64,000 bases of DNA. Source: Stercorarius parasiticus (taxonomy: Eukaryota; Chordata; Aves; Charadriiformes; Stercorariidae). This document shows, one piece after another, positions 47,581-59,190 of this stretch. Made by a program: the position numbers and the translations under genes. How positions within the stretch are numbered: position 1 is the stretch's first letter; each line of letters opens with the position of its first letter. The notes under the pieces were generated by a model. That model did no database searches, was not told the origin of the DNA, and saw only the letters and a list, made by a program, of their open reading frames with translations. Location of the stretch: positions 186-64,185 of the forward strand of contig VWZL01000328.1 in NCBI GenBank assembly GCA_013396915.1, in the 5' to 3' direction.

Positions 47581-49897
47581 TGGTCTTACTGCCTCTGAAT
47601 CCATGACCATCTGACTCATAAAAATGAAGCCAGTGAAGAAAGCAAAAGGAAAAAAAAAGTTAACCAGTCAGCTTGTCCAAGGGAAACAGCCATGCCAGAA
47701 AACAAAGAGGAGTTTAAATGTCCCATTCCAGTTTAAAAGTTGCCACTGGGTCTGACTTTGTCCTGATTTCCACAGGGATGGCTCAGAGCTGTGTGAGAGG
47801 GGCTACCAAGGAAGTCAGAGACGTAGCCATGGCATTGTCTCATCTGTGTCAGACTTTAGCTGTCTGATGTGGAAATGAGGGCTGCCCTGGCTGCTGTCCT
47901 GGCCTTCTGCTGCACGGACAGCACAGGCAGCTCAACAGGACATCCTTCCCCTCACCAGCATCTTGGCTCTACATCCCAGCGCAACCATGGACTCTGCCAG
48001 TGGCTCCAACTTACATGTAATTCCCTGGGCTGGAAGCTCCACCATCCCCTGCTATTTGAGCAACGGCTTGCGGGTGAGCAGCTGGGGCATTAACCATGGC
48101 ACCTCTGGCTGAGACTGCCCAGTCAGCACAAAGGCGGCTTGACCTGCCCCACACAGCCCTTGTCCTGCTCCCCTTCCCTCTGTGCCGAGGCACACACTCA
48201 CCCCGGCACGGCTGCCCACTGCTTGTGCTGAGGATGCTCAGGTAGCACTTCCAGCTTGCTTATTCTTCAGCTGGACCCGGATCACGACGCGACTGCAGAA
48301 GCGACACTGCCAGCACTAAAGGACAGGTAACACAAGGGCGGGAGCAAGCAGTTGGGGGATGCAGGAGATAAAGGAGGCTTGAGCCAGGCATGAAATACCC
48401 CCACAGCCACGCTGTCAGCCAAATCCACAAGCAGATGCAATTCGCGGCCCCCAGGCAGTGAGCCCAGGCTGAACTCAGCTGCTTCAGCAACACTAGTCTT
48501 TGATCTGCCACGTTTAACACTAACCAGTGTATAACTACATGAACTGCAGTCACACCTTTCAGTCCCGTATGGGCATGGCCTGTGAGAGTCACATACACTG
48601 TAAGGAAGCTTTCCTCCCTAGGACATTTCATTTGTCCTGAATAGTTCACTTGCAAAGCAGTCTCCACAGGAGGAAGGAAGCATCCTGGGCACCGGGGCTG
48701 TGGGATGAGCCGGGCGCCTGGAGCCTTAGAGAGAGGCAAAGCATCGGTTTGCACAGCCTCCCTCACCAGGGAACAGCGTCCAGTCCTCTCTTAGAACATG
48801 CTGAGAGGTAATATAAGACTGTGATTGACACATTTATTCCTATTTCCTTTTCAGATAAGCGCTTGGTAAATAGGGGTCACAGTACTGGACCTGTTGTAGG
48901 TGCAGTGACAGACCGGCTTTACTTGAGTACACATGTGTGACTTTGGTGTTCAGGCTGATTATAGCTATCTAAAAGAATGGCTTTGAACCAGTATATTACC
49001 TCATATATTTTCAGTACTAGAAACGGGCAAGCTTTTGGTTTGAGCGGGCCTGTTCCACCTTTCATCTCCCAGCTTGAGGCATACATGGAAATTGGAAGGT
49101 ATCACCTGATGCCATGGGGCTCCACTCTAGACAATAATGGAAAAAAACTGGACAATGCAGGTATTGCTGCTTCTGAATTCCAGGCGGGACCTACGCTCCT
49201 GCACTTTGCAAGCCAGCATTACACAGCTCCATGAGGAAAAGCAGCATACACGCTGGCTGGCCAGTCACCTGCCCAGAAGACACAGCCCTGGGTAGGTTGC
49301 TCAGTGCAGCAAGCTATCAGCTCAGGCTCAGGTTAAGACATAAGCTCTCCATTTTTGTATGGTGCTAATAAGGCAGTCCTTATTGCCAGCTTCGGGGAGA
49401 AAAAGTAGCTGAGCCCTGGAGAACAGCAGCGTCATTTTGTGTCACCTATTTTTCTTGAATATTTGGAAGGCGCAGGGCATAATTAATTTTCCTATAAATG
49501 TAAGCAAACGAATAAGAACTAGGTAGCTTGTAAAAAGTTGTCCACTGCACTTGAAACACAGGAAACTCGCAGGGCCCTGGTGAGCCCAACAGTTTCTTCA
49601 GGTCTCCAGCCCCACCAGTGCAGGTATCTGCAGGCTGATGGGGCCACCTTCGGGATGAACCCCAGGTGCAGCTCAAATTCTCCCTTTTCGGCATCGCAAT
49701 GCAATGCCTTAGCTGCTCTGCTATTTCAGCAATGCCCCAGCCCCCAAATACTTTGCAACGGCTTTGAGCCATGGTGCAGCCAAGGCGTGTTTTGAAAACT
49801 CACTGGGCTGCTATGTGGGTCCCAGGAGATGCCTTGCAGAAGACCTGTGGGTAGCTCTCCTGACGCTGTTTGCTTCTCTCTCGCTACTCCTCTGCAG
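47581..49897. other. Unassigned stretch, partly GC-rich
   Basis: 47.87-48.77 kb is GC-richer and holds the longest open frame outside repeats (minus strand 48260-48766, 168 codons). That frame has no recognisable domain, and its composition mirrors the GC content. No repeat family is recognised. A pyrimidine-rich acceptor-like sequence ends at 49897. Confidence 0.45.
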
Positions 49898-50085
49898 ACA
49901 CCAAAGGGAAGGGGCTGCTGACTCTTCCTGAAGAACCTGCAGCTCAAAAGGCCTCATGCCAGCCTAGAAAACATAAGATAAAAAGAAGAGTCCAGTTTTT
50001 GTGCACAGAGAAGAAGAAGTTTACAGGGCTTGTTCCACCAAAGAAAAGAATAAGCTCTGGGGGATGGTGCAGCAGAGATCTCTAA
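49898..50085 (+). CDS. Candidate terminal coding exon of an unrecognised gene
   Basis: A strong polypyrimidine acceptor ('tgcttctctctcgctactcctctgcag') ends at 49897. Only one of the three frames stays open. It enters with two bases that complete a codon and runs from 49900 to a TAA at 50083-50085, about 61 codons. The product is basic: 'TKGKGLLTLPEEPAAQ', 'RKHKIKRRVQFLC', 'EKKKFTGLVPPKKR', then a short tail. AATAAA occurs at 51145-51150, about 1 kb downstream, and could end a 3' UTR. The entry phase fits the exit phase of the candidate exon at 32950-33128. No family is recognised. Chance origin is quite possible. Confidence 0.2.
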
Positions 50086-50521
50086 ACACTGGAAAAGGTT
50101 TTAATAGCAGTATATCTGCCTGAATCAACACAGTCAAACAGTAGCGTTACAGAGTTAAATATCACACTGACTTCCTTCATGTCTTCCTCCCTATAGTCCT
50201 GACCTTTACTCATCCATCTCTGCTACCTGCCTTCTGTGTTTCCTATCTTCTTTCTCTTTCTGAGCCCGTTCCCCCTTCCCGGCTCGATGCCCACATGTGC
50301 TCCAGCAGTAAATACCAGCTGCTCTTTGGCAGTCAGTGATTGATGGGGGGGAAAAAAATGAAAAAGCTGAAGCCAAATTTTCTGTGGTTGTTAAAAGGCA
50401 CTAAACCTGACCCTGGAGACTCACCAGTTTGAAACTCCAGGGCGCTCTTGTCAAAGCTGTTGGACAAGGAAAACATGTGTGGAGGGGAAAGGCTGGTGGT
50501 CTGCACATCGCTCACAGCCGT
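50086..50521. other. Unassigned stretch
   Basis: No gene or repeat is recognised. A pyrimidine-rich segment lies at 50.17-50.28 kb. Confidence 0.45.
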
Positions 50522-50568
50522 GAATTGAACAGAGCAGAATTGAACAGAGCAGTGAATTGAACAGAGCA
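50522..50568 (+). repeat. 15-bp minisatellite-like repeat, three copies
   Basis: GAATTGAACAGAGCA occurs exactly at 50522-50536, 50537-50551 and 50554-50568. The first two copies abut, and a GT dinucleotide precedes the third. Confidence 0.96.
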
Positions 50569-52647
50569 GAAGGCAGCACTGAAATTTTGTTTGGCTTTTC
50601 TCTGGGAGCCAGAAAGAAGTGGAGACTTGCTTTCAAAGCAGTCATCCTTCTCTGCAGAGACCTCAAAGGACACATCTGTTTCTGCCTCAGGAGGTGTATT
50701 AGTGAGGGATGGGTCCAGAGCTCCCAGCTCTTTGGCCAGGTTTCATCTGATTAATAATGTGTCCATGTGAAATTTCCTTACCTCAAGCAATACAATGTCT
50801 GTAATGGGCCTCAGAAGGGCTTTGGGGAGGAGGCTTTGATAGGCATTAAGCTGTGCAGCATAAAGGAGTTGCTTTCACTTTGGCAGCACGGACAACCTTA
50901 GTAAGTATTCCACTCAGCAAGTCCTGTCAGCGTTTAAGGATTCAGATACTCAACTGGGATTTATTATTTAGTTGAAACAGAGACAAAATTTTCAGGGATA
51001 AAAGAGAATTTACAACAGCTATGTGTAAATCTCTATCAAACACGCTTTTTGCTCTGTGCTTAACCTACAAATGTGCCATGTAGTCTTCCTTTTCATTGCC
51101 GAACAAGTGTGTGGTGCCTTTATAGTGGCGAGATCTAGCATAAGAATAAAGTCATTTTTTGCATTCATCTTCAATCACACTGATGTAAACATGCAGAGGA
51201 GTCTGTAGCTGTGCTTTAAGTGAAGAGCTAAGAAAACTGCCATGCATGTATTTTTTTCTAGACTCCCAGGAGCTGTGAGTCAATCACAGCTGAATATGCA
51301 TAGAAAGTCCCAGATAACCTTGTTGGAATTTCATTACAGGCACTGTGTAAAAATTGTGCAGAAGTGCAGGAGTTCAGGTAGTATAGGGAAATCACAACAG
51401 AGTATTTTAAATGTTTAAAAACTGCTGGTAAATGCAAAGGAATTCCCCAGCCAGCCTTTGTTAGTAAAAAAGATGGTTAATTTTCCTCCTGCTATTACTA
51501 TAATGTTTTGCTTTTCCATCTTCATTTCCTCTAATTGTTTCAGGGTTAAACATAACACCAGTGTCAGCAAAACTAGTCTTCCCTTGCCATCCTAAGGGCT
51601 CGGAGTGACTGTGGCCCCTGAGACCTGCCATACATTGGTCCATGAGTGCAGTGGTCCCTGCAGGGTCCTTGTGGGTGCTGCTCACCTGCTCTTGCTGAGC
51701 TGTTTTGCCACAGCTCCTGTCAGGTGGCTCTGCCTCCTCCCACGGCGGAGACAGATGTGTAAAAACATGTCATTGCGAAAAATGGGATGGCATTGACTCA
51801 GGTCATGGCTTCACCGTCTGCAGGGTGGAAAGCTGTGCTGGGAAAAAGGCTTGCACCACCAGCTTCCCTCAAGGAGCAAGCGGAGAGTCAGCCCCTTGCT
51901 CTGGAGCTGGGTTAGGAGCCTGCGTGGTGGCTGCCCTGGGCTGTAAGCAAATACAGAAATAGTCAGCCCTGCAGGCTGCTTGGATCACTTTCTCTTCTTT
52001 GCTTTTCCTTCATGCTAAGTACCATCCCTAAATAGATTAATGAAGCACAGCCTATAAACTCTGCTATTAATTTAGTTGAAAATCATGCCAGCTTGACAAG
52101 CCAATAGTATATTAATTGAATAAGTTATTTGAATAGCAAGGCATGTGGATAAATAGATTTATTACTGAGCAAGAATTTAGAAGATACATTATTCATTATG
52201 TTCTGTTCAAAGATATTTCTCCTAGCTTGCTGTCTACATAGAGATGTATATATATTATAGTTAATATCTTATACATTTTGATATTTTTTACATGCATATA
52301 CATTTGAGGGAAAACAAATGTGTGCAATTAGTTTATAGGATAGTAAGTATGCACTCACTGTAAGTATTTTGCAACACCTTTTCCATCAAAAGAATGGTTA
52401 TTTTACATGCTCACAACTGGAAAGGCACAAGCATTTGACCTACAGTTTTCTGTATCTTAATACCCTAACCAAGAACGTTGTTCTTGAAGGAATAAATAAC
52501 ATTTCTTGAGATTTTTTTTTTTTATGATGGAAAAATAAAAACTGAACATCTTCTGTCGTTGTTTTTTAGAACTTAGATACTGAAATGCAAAAGTTGGCAA
52601 AGATGCTATTTAATAACTTACTGAGAATTGAGATGTGAGAAATACAA
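50569..52647. other. Unassigned stretch
   Basis: No gene or repeat is recognised. 52.0-52.5 kb is unique-looking and AT-rich, with TTAATTGA and ATTTATTA words. A T12 run lies at 52512-52523. Confidence 0.45.
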
Positions 52648-52719
52648 CATCATCATAATAATAGTAACTGTAGTAGTAATGAATAATAATAACAACAATA
52701 ATAATATTAATAAATAATG
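52648..52719 (+). repeat. Imperfect (ATA/TAG)n trinucleotide repeat
   Basis: A run of 'catcatcataataatagtaa', 'tagtagtaatgaataataat' and 'aacaacaataataatattaa' type units. The period of three is clear, but the unit drifts between ATC, ATA, AGT and AAC. Confidence 0.9.
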
Positions 52720-55655
52720 CAGAGAGGGCCTGGGCACCCTGGGGATCCCCTGCAGTGCGATGGAGGGTGCTGTATCTCACTGCCAGGGTCAACATGCCCT
52801 GTTGCGTGGCTGCTCTGCAAGGGGAAGGGAGACAGGGGTACTCTGCTTTGCCAGGACTTCCTCCTGCAACTTTACCTTAAGGAGAAAAGTTTCATCTCCT
52901 ACAGTTTCTGGTTAATCTCAGTGGATTTTTGACAAGCCATGAGATTCATACCTTACATTGTCCATGTTCACACCACTGCTTCAAGCAGTACTTGACTCTG
53001 CCTTGCCTAGGCTGATAGAGATCCAGGATTTTACTCCTTAATTTTTACGTTTCCTCATCTTGAGATTTTGAATCAAAGACTAGAGAAATCAGTGGCACTA
53101 TTTTGCAATTTTGGTAATTCATTAATGGTACTTTCTTCTCTTACTGTATTCAGGACAAGTGATTGCCTGGGTGAGCTCAAACACCTATTACAACACGCTG
53201 TATAGGAAGTGACCAGTGCAAGCCATGGCTTTGACGGGGAAGGTCCACGACTGCACTCAGTGTTGTTTGGCTCAAGGTTCTGCTCTGTGATCCCTTAAAG
53301 CTGATTTAAGGGTGGGCTAGTGTCAGAAGAGGTGGTTTTATCTTCCCTCAGTCACCTTTCAGTCTGCCACTGGCCATATGGTGTTGTGGTGTCCCTCAAA
53401 CTGGTACCAGTGTTCACGTGGCCGTGCGATGAGCTGGATCACACAGTTTATCTGGCTCAAAGCTAATCTTTACTTTTGTAACTGCCATTGACAGGTTAAT
53501 TTTCAGCAGTTGGCTGGGCAAATGTAGTGTTGGCTCAAGGAAGGCAGTATGGAGAGTGAGGAGAAGGTAGTGAGGTCTACAAAACCAACCATTTTAATAA
53601 AAAACAGTGCCCACATTGATTTTAAGTGACCAGGAGACAATAACACCCTTGCAGAGGATGACTTGCAATAGGTAGTACTGTTAAAGGGCATTTCCTCCCT
53701 TCCCCTCTGTTAAATTTGGTCTTGCAAAGTACACTATTGTATAGACAGCTAAAATACTATAAAGTCAAGTCTGTTTTTCCATGCTTCGCTGTTCTTAAAT
53801 TCTCAAATAAAGAACAGAATAGGAGGGAATTAAGGAAAAGAAAGAGAAGATAAAGGAATTTAAAAATGAGTCTTTGACCTGCAAAGCAGTGATGAAAAGA
53901 AAACGTTCTCTTCAGTTTATGGAAATTACAGTCTGCTGCCTAGATAGAGATTACTCTGCAATGTAACTTCATTCTTGCTGAGCTTTTCTTTCTTTAATCC
54001 CGCTGACTAGAAACAGTCTGTTTCTGTACTGTAAGCATCATCTACTTTAACTGAAAAGCCTTAATTTAATTTTTCTAGACGAGACTGTAAGATGTCTCTG
54101 TGGTTGCTATTATGAACAGAAGAGAGCTAGGTAAAAACTATTTATTTCTCATATCAAATGCAGTAGTGACTGAAGATTTAAATCCCATGAAATTGGACAG
54201 CATGTTTTTGATTCTTCCATATCATCTTGAGAGATTCATATATGTGACTACTGTTTTCTGGCTCCATAGAGAGAATAAAATGCATAAATCAGGTGCTGAA
54301 GTTCATCCACGTTTCATCTGCTGGGAAAGGGAGAATAAGAGGGAGCCCTTGTGGAAATTCATTTGATAACAAAATTATAAGCAAGATGCTTGCGTGGCAG
54401 CAGCAGTTGTGAGATGAAGAGTGCAATGCAGACTACAAAAATGCACAGCTAGCTCATGAACTAGTCATAACTGGCTTAATTTCACTGAAGTTGTTGGAAT
54501 TGCACTCGCATTTTTTTCCAGCTGAAGAGCAGAAAAGTGATGAGCTTTCATCAGAAACAGTGTAAAAATCTATTTCACAGAGGCATAAATATAGGGTTAA
54601 TGGATGTGAAAGATGCAAAAGAGAAGTCTGTAGTTAGTTTTTCTCATCTAGGAGAGAATTACTGCCACAGACTGCCACAGCACAGACAACTGAATTAATC
54701 CCCTCAATATCGCTGTAGGAAAAGATGGAGGAATTGCTAATGGTGGTGGAAGGGCTGGCAAGACAAAATGCTGCAATGCTGCAAGAAGCACTTCATTATG
54801 CGGCCCTCCTGCCACAGTCATCCATACAAATATAAAACCAGGATGGTTGTTTTTCCACTGTCACTGTGGCTTTGCGAAGGCTCTGACCGTGGCTCACCGC
54901 TCCACGAGTGGGTCCCAGCAGCCGGGCTCTCCCCGCTGCAGTTCCCGCAGCCACTGTCACTGTACATGCCCCCCCCGCAGAAAATGACCCTGCTTCCCCA
55001 GTGATCATTTATCAAATTTTACTCTCCAGTGTTAGCTAGAATTTTTCTCAAATGTCTCTCAAGTTTTGACATGTGTTTTTTTGTCATTGTGACTTGTCTT
55101 TCCTGTGTTCCTCACCTGCAGGCAGGGAGTCCCGTCACTCTCTGCAGTACCTGGTGCAGAGCTTTCAGAGGGTGTAAATCGCGGAAATAGTGACCCAGTT
55201 ATGGATACCATGGATTTGTCAGCAGCAGGTGACGTGCCTGTTTCTAGAACATTTGTTGTAAAACATGGACGCTGCTCATGCCGTCACAGGAGCCTCGTAT
55301 TTTGTGTTTGCTGTCAGAGTTGTTTTTACGAGTGAGAAAGTGGAGCAGCCAGCCAGCAGCTCCCACCTGTGCCCGCACTGCAAAGAAGGGAAGCCTCACG
55401 GGGGAACTGAAGCGAGCAGAAAATTATGTCCCCTCTTTAGGTCACTTGTAAACTTCCACATGCAATGAAACAGAAGGTGATAATCTTAAGAGAGGCCTTT
55501 TGATGAGAAGCAGAGTGGTACCTGCAGCCACAGCGGCAAGCTAGGACCCAAACAAAGACACGGGTTTCCGTCTCATGTAGTGCATGGCTGAAGTTAGGTG
55601 AGAAGCAGGATTTTAAGACCTCCCTCCTGTAGTATTTTTTGGTGAGAAATTAGGC
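52720..55655. other. Unassigned stretch
   Basis: No gene or repeat family is recognised. A CpG-dense patch at 54874-54978 ends in C8. The decamer ACTGCCACAG is duplicated in tandem near 54660-54680. Confidence 0.45.
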
Positions 55656-55964
55656 CAGCGGTGTCCAAACTTTTTTGATTGTGCAGTAAAAAAATTTTGA
55701 GCACACACCCACAATATACATATATTTATTTATTTATAAATTATATACATGTACGACTGTATTTATATAGTATGAACATTATAAAACATGCACAAAAATA
55801 GAAATTAAAATAGAATGAGATACAGGTGAAACAAACACTATGTACATTTTATTTTATTTTAAAATTTAATTAATTAATGGTACAAAAACCATTTTCTTCC
55901 CACAACCCAATGGCTTGTCTTGAGCAGCCTTGGTGTGCTCACACTCCGCTTTGGAGACCACCAG
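55656..55964. mobile_element. Possible small hAT-like non-autonomous DNA transposon
   Basis: The left end CAGCGGTGTCCAAACTTTTT is typical in form for hAT/Charlie-like termini. The right end, read inverted, is CTGGTGGTCTCCAAAGC. The two share a GYGGTSTCCAAA core, with 10 of 12 positions matching. Flanking bases 55649-55655 (ATTAGGC) and 55965-55971 (TTTAGAC) agree at 5 of 7 positions, as a decayed target duplication might. The interior is AT-rich and non-coding. The family was not confirmed, and the termini could be coincidental. Confidence 0.4.
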
Positions 55965-58900
55965 TTTAGACAGCCCCCATACTCCCAGTGCTCTGAAACC
56001 CTCTCTGGAAAGCAGTGTCTGCCACAGGAGGCCAGGGACATTTGCCTTGTGTCTGGCCACCTTCTCCTCCCCACCCACCCGGCTCAGTGCAGAGATGACT
56101 CCGCTCCTGCACTGACCTCTACTCCTGGCAAGCATCGCCTCAGGAATCCCCTGCCCTGGGCACCTCTGTTAATCACTCTAACGTTGCTTGTATCAGATTA
56201 ATACAATCACTTAAGCAGCAGGTGCTGAAGTTTTAATTACACCCATGGCATGTTCAGCCTGTGCAGCACACAGATGTGTTATTTTTCTACTTGATATACC
56301 CATCAGTTCTAATTATTCCAAAGCACTGGAGGCAGAACAGTGCAAAAATGTGAAGGTATATTCCTTTGATTTTATGTGACTAGTGTTCAGGCAATAACCT
56401 TTGGGTCCAAAAATACCAGACCTCTTCATCATTCACTTTATCCTGAAGAAGCAGACCCCCACCTGCCTTCTGGAAATACTTTCTACATCCTACCCTAAAC
56501 CTAATGACACCACTAGTCACAGCTCAATCACAACCTGCAGAGACCTTCCCCAAAACCAAGCAACAAAAAGGCCTAGGCTAACACATCCATGACCTTCTCC
56601 ACCATCTCCAGCTCTGCAGCCCTAGGAGGGAATCAGTTTGCAGGCCTTCCCTATAAGATGGGCAAAGTCCTCAGCTCTCATCAACCCCAGCTTTCTTTTT
56701 ACACCGCCTTGCAATGCAACCTTCCACTGTCCTTCCATCTCCTAACCCTAAGACCAATTTTAACCTCAAAGACAGCCTGGGCAGACCAGACACCTGGGCA
56801 TGGGCCAACCTGCAGTGTCATCTACTGTTTTCTTTGCTCTTGAGGGTACTTTTTTGTGTAACCTTCACAGGAAACCTAACCACAGTTATTCCCTCTGGAA
56901 GGTGCTAAAGGTGCTTGGCTCTACTCTGTGCTAGGGCTGCCCCCCACCCACCAGGCCCTGGAGGAGGCAGCCCCCACCATGGCTTGGGGGTGCAGTCTCC
57001 CATGCCCAGGGAGCGGGAAGCAGACAGTTATCCTAGGGGGCAATGGCTTTGCTTTTCTTTCTCAGTAGAGTTTGTGTCAAGTTATTGTTTCTGTGATGGT
57101 TATGAAAAAATGGTGCGAAGCCTAGAAATCTTTCACTAATTTAGTAGGACTTTGACTAGTCCACCAGGAGTGTGGCTGACGGGTTTTGTTTCATTTGGAT
57201 GGGTCTGTGGGCTGTCATTCAGCTTAGGGTTAGAGTTTATCTGGTGTTTGATTTAAGCAATCCAAATCTTCCAGTCCCACAGCTGGGGACCTCACTATGT
57301 AGGAGGCCGAGCTAGGAAGAAGGATGGCAAGGCTTGGGTCCAAAGCCTTTTCTTTCCTTTTACAGACTGAGTCCCATGGTGTACCTCAGGGATGGTTCTG
57401 TAAGCTGACTGCAAATTTAGGGTTGAACCCCTCGGGAAAGGAAGACTAACGGCCTCATGAAATATCCCCACTTGCACTCTTCATAGCTGCTCATGTCCTC
57501 TAAAATCTGATAACTAACCGAGGATGTTTGCTCAGATCTGCAGTACCTGAGGGGTTATGAAGGCGGCTGCCTTCAATTACAGACCATCTTTTCTCTCTTT
57601 TCTCAAGTGTAATTCTCCGCCTGGATGGACTTAAGGGCAGGGTACTGATTAGTGCTGGAAAATCAATAGCCTCAAGAACGGAAGTCATTGCTGGCATTTA
57701 GATGAACTGGAGTTTCCAGGAGAAGAGGAGCTGGCAATATTAACCAAGGTTTTTGTTCTCTTCCTTTCTTGCAGTTCCTGAGTGTGTTACTCCGGCTAGG
57801 TTAGGATTTCTTCTAACTGGGAGTCAGGAAACCTGCATCCTTGGGAAGCCAGATTGTTCCTGGGCAGAACTGGCCTGGGGAAGATTCCCCATGCTGCTTG
57901 CAGGAGCCAGAATCCTTCATATGCTGGAGCAAGGACCAGTTCCCTGGTTAGTGTTGGAGTTATTTGTGTTTTGCCCTAGAGTCAGGCAAACCTGGAAACA
58001 TTACAGAACACCTAAGTCCTCCATACATGACCACTTCAAAACAATTTCTGTACCAAGACGAAACTAATGGCTTTATCGCTCAGCCTATTAGAAAACAACT
58101 AGGTAAAGCAAGACTGCTGCTGTTGATTTTGAGGTTCAGAAAACATGCCTTGAAACAATTTTCTGGAAAGGTTTCATTTTTTCTTCCTGAGAAGTATTTA
58201 TGACAGGATTTAAGTTTGTAAAAAGAAAAATGTTGATCTGTGGCAGAGCTGTGTTCTTTTAGTATCTTAGAAAAATAGTTTCAGGAGAAGACATTTATAT
58301 AATAAAACAGTTTGTCTGATTACTTTCCTGAGTACTTGTCTTAATTTCTTGGCCATGACAGTAAAATGATAAACTTTGTTGCTAGCACATAAAGAGCAGT
58401 CATGTTTCAGTCTCTTTGGGCTTTTCGGGTAGCCATAAGACAGTAAACCTCTTTATGTTTCACAGCTTTTATGGTTGGCCTTATTTTAATAGTTGTATCA
58501 TTGAAGAAGGTGAGCTTTTTCTGGTTCCTAGGTGAAAATATCAAACTCTGAAATTCTCTCAGAATGTCCTGTTTGTCCTCTGCTTATAACATTTTTGTGG
58601 CACACATTAATAATTCATGGAGAAAAAAATTATTGTGGTTAAAATTCTACTCCTAGCTGCATAAAAGCAGCTTATTGACCTTTCTAAAGGCTTTTCTTTC
58701 CATTTTTTTGCTGGCTTATCCGTAAGTTTCGTTGAAAGTTGGCTTCAGAGGTTCCTGATGCAAAGCACAACTTCTTATTTGTGTGACAACAAGATGATAA
58801 CCTAGAAGTACCCTGAGCCGGAGGAAAATTTGGAAGGGAGAAAACAGAAATAGCAAATTGAATGACATATCCTTTCTCAGGTGCACAGTATGTGCCTGGA

Positions 58901-59065
58901 CCAGCAAGACGGGTAGTACACAGTGGGGTATGTTATCAGGGATGTTTTGGGACCATTTCCATTATGCAGAGGCCTGTCATCAGAATGAAAGATGAGCGCT
59001 GACTGCAAATACTGTCAAGAAATGTGTTCGCAATGCCACTTGGCCTTCAGAAATGCACAAATATT
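55965..59065. other. Unassigned stretch
   Basis: No gene or repeat family is recognised. An acceptor-like pyrimidine tract precedes a 105-codon open frame at 57753-58067 that lacks any family signature. Confidence 0.45.
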
Positions 59066-59190
59066 TTACATCCTTCAGTTTTTACAATACTACCTTGAAG
59101 TAGCAATATTTTACCTAGCTGGACATAAAGATGGGTAAACCAAGGCATCAAAGAGCTTCCTTGTCTTACTCTAAGGCCATTGCTCTGAGT
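59066..59190 (-). repeat. Possible MIR remnant, inverted
   Basis: The plus strand 'caatactaccttgaagtagcaatattt' and, after a gap, 'aaagatgggtaaaccaaggcatcaaagag' resemble the reverse complement of the MIR 3' half ('caacaaccctatgaggtaggtactatt...acagatgaggaaactgaggcacagagag'). The match is short and diverged. Confidence 0.35.

Noticed and set aside
48260..48766. 168-codon minus-strand frame, the longest outside repeat-derived frames
   Set aside because: It lies in GC-rich sequence where stops are scarce; the translation shows no domain or signal I can support.
57753..58067. 105-codon frame after a strong acceptor-like tract
   Set aside because: No known motif; a MIR-like phrase ('gggagtcaggaaacctg') near 57,820 suggests repeat-derived sequence instead.
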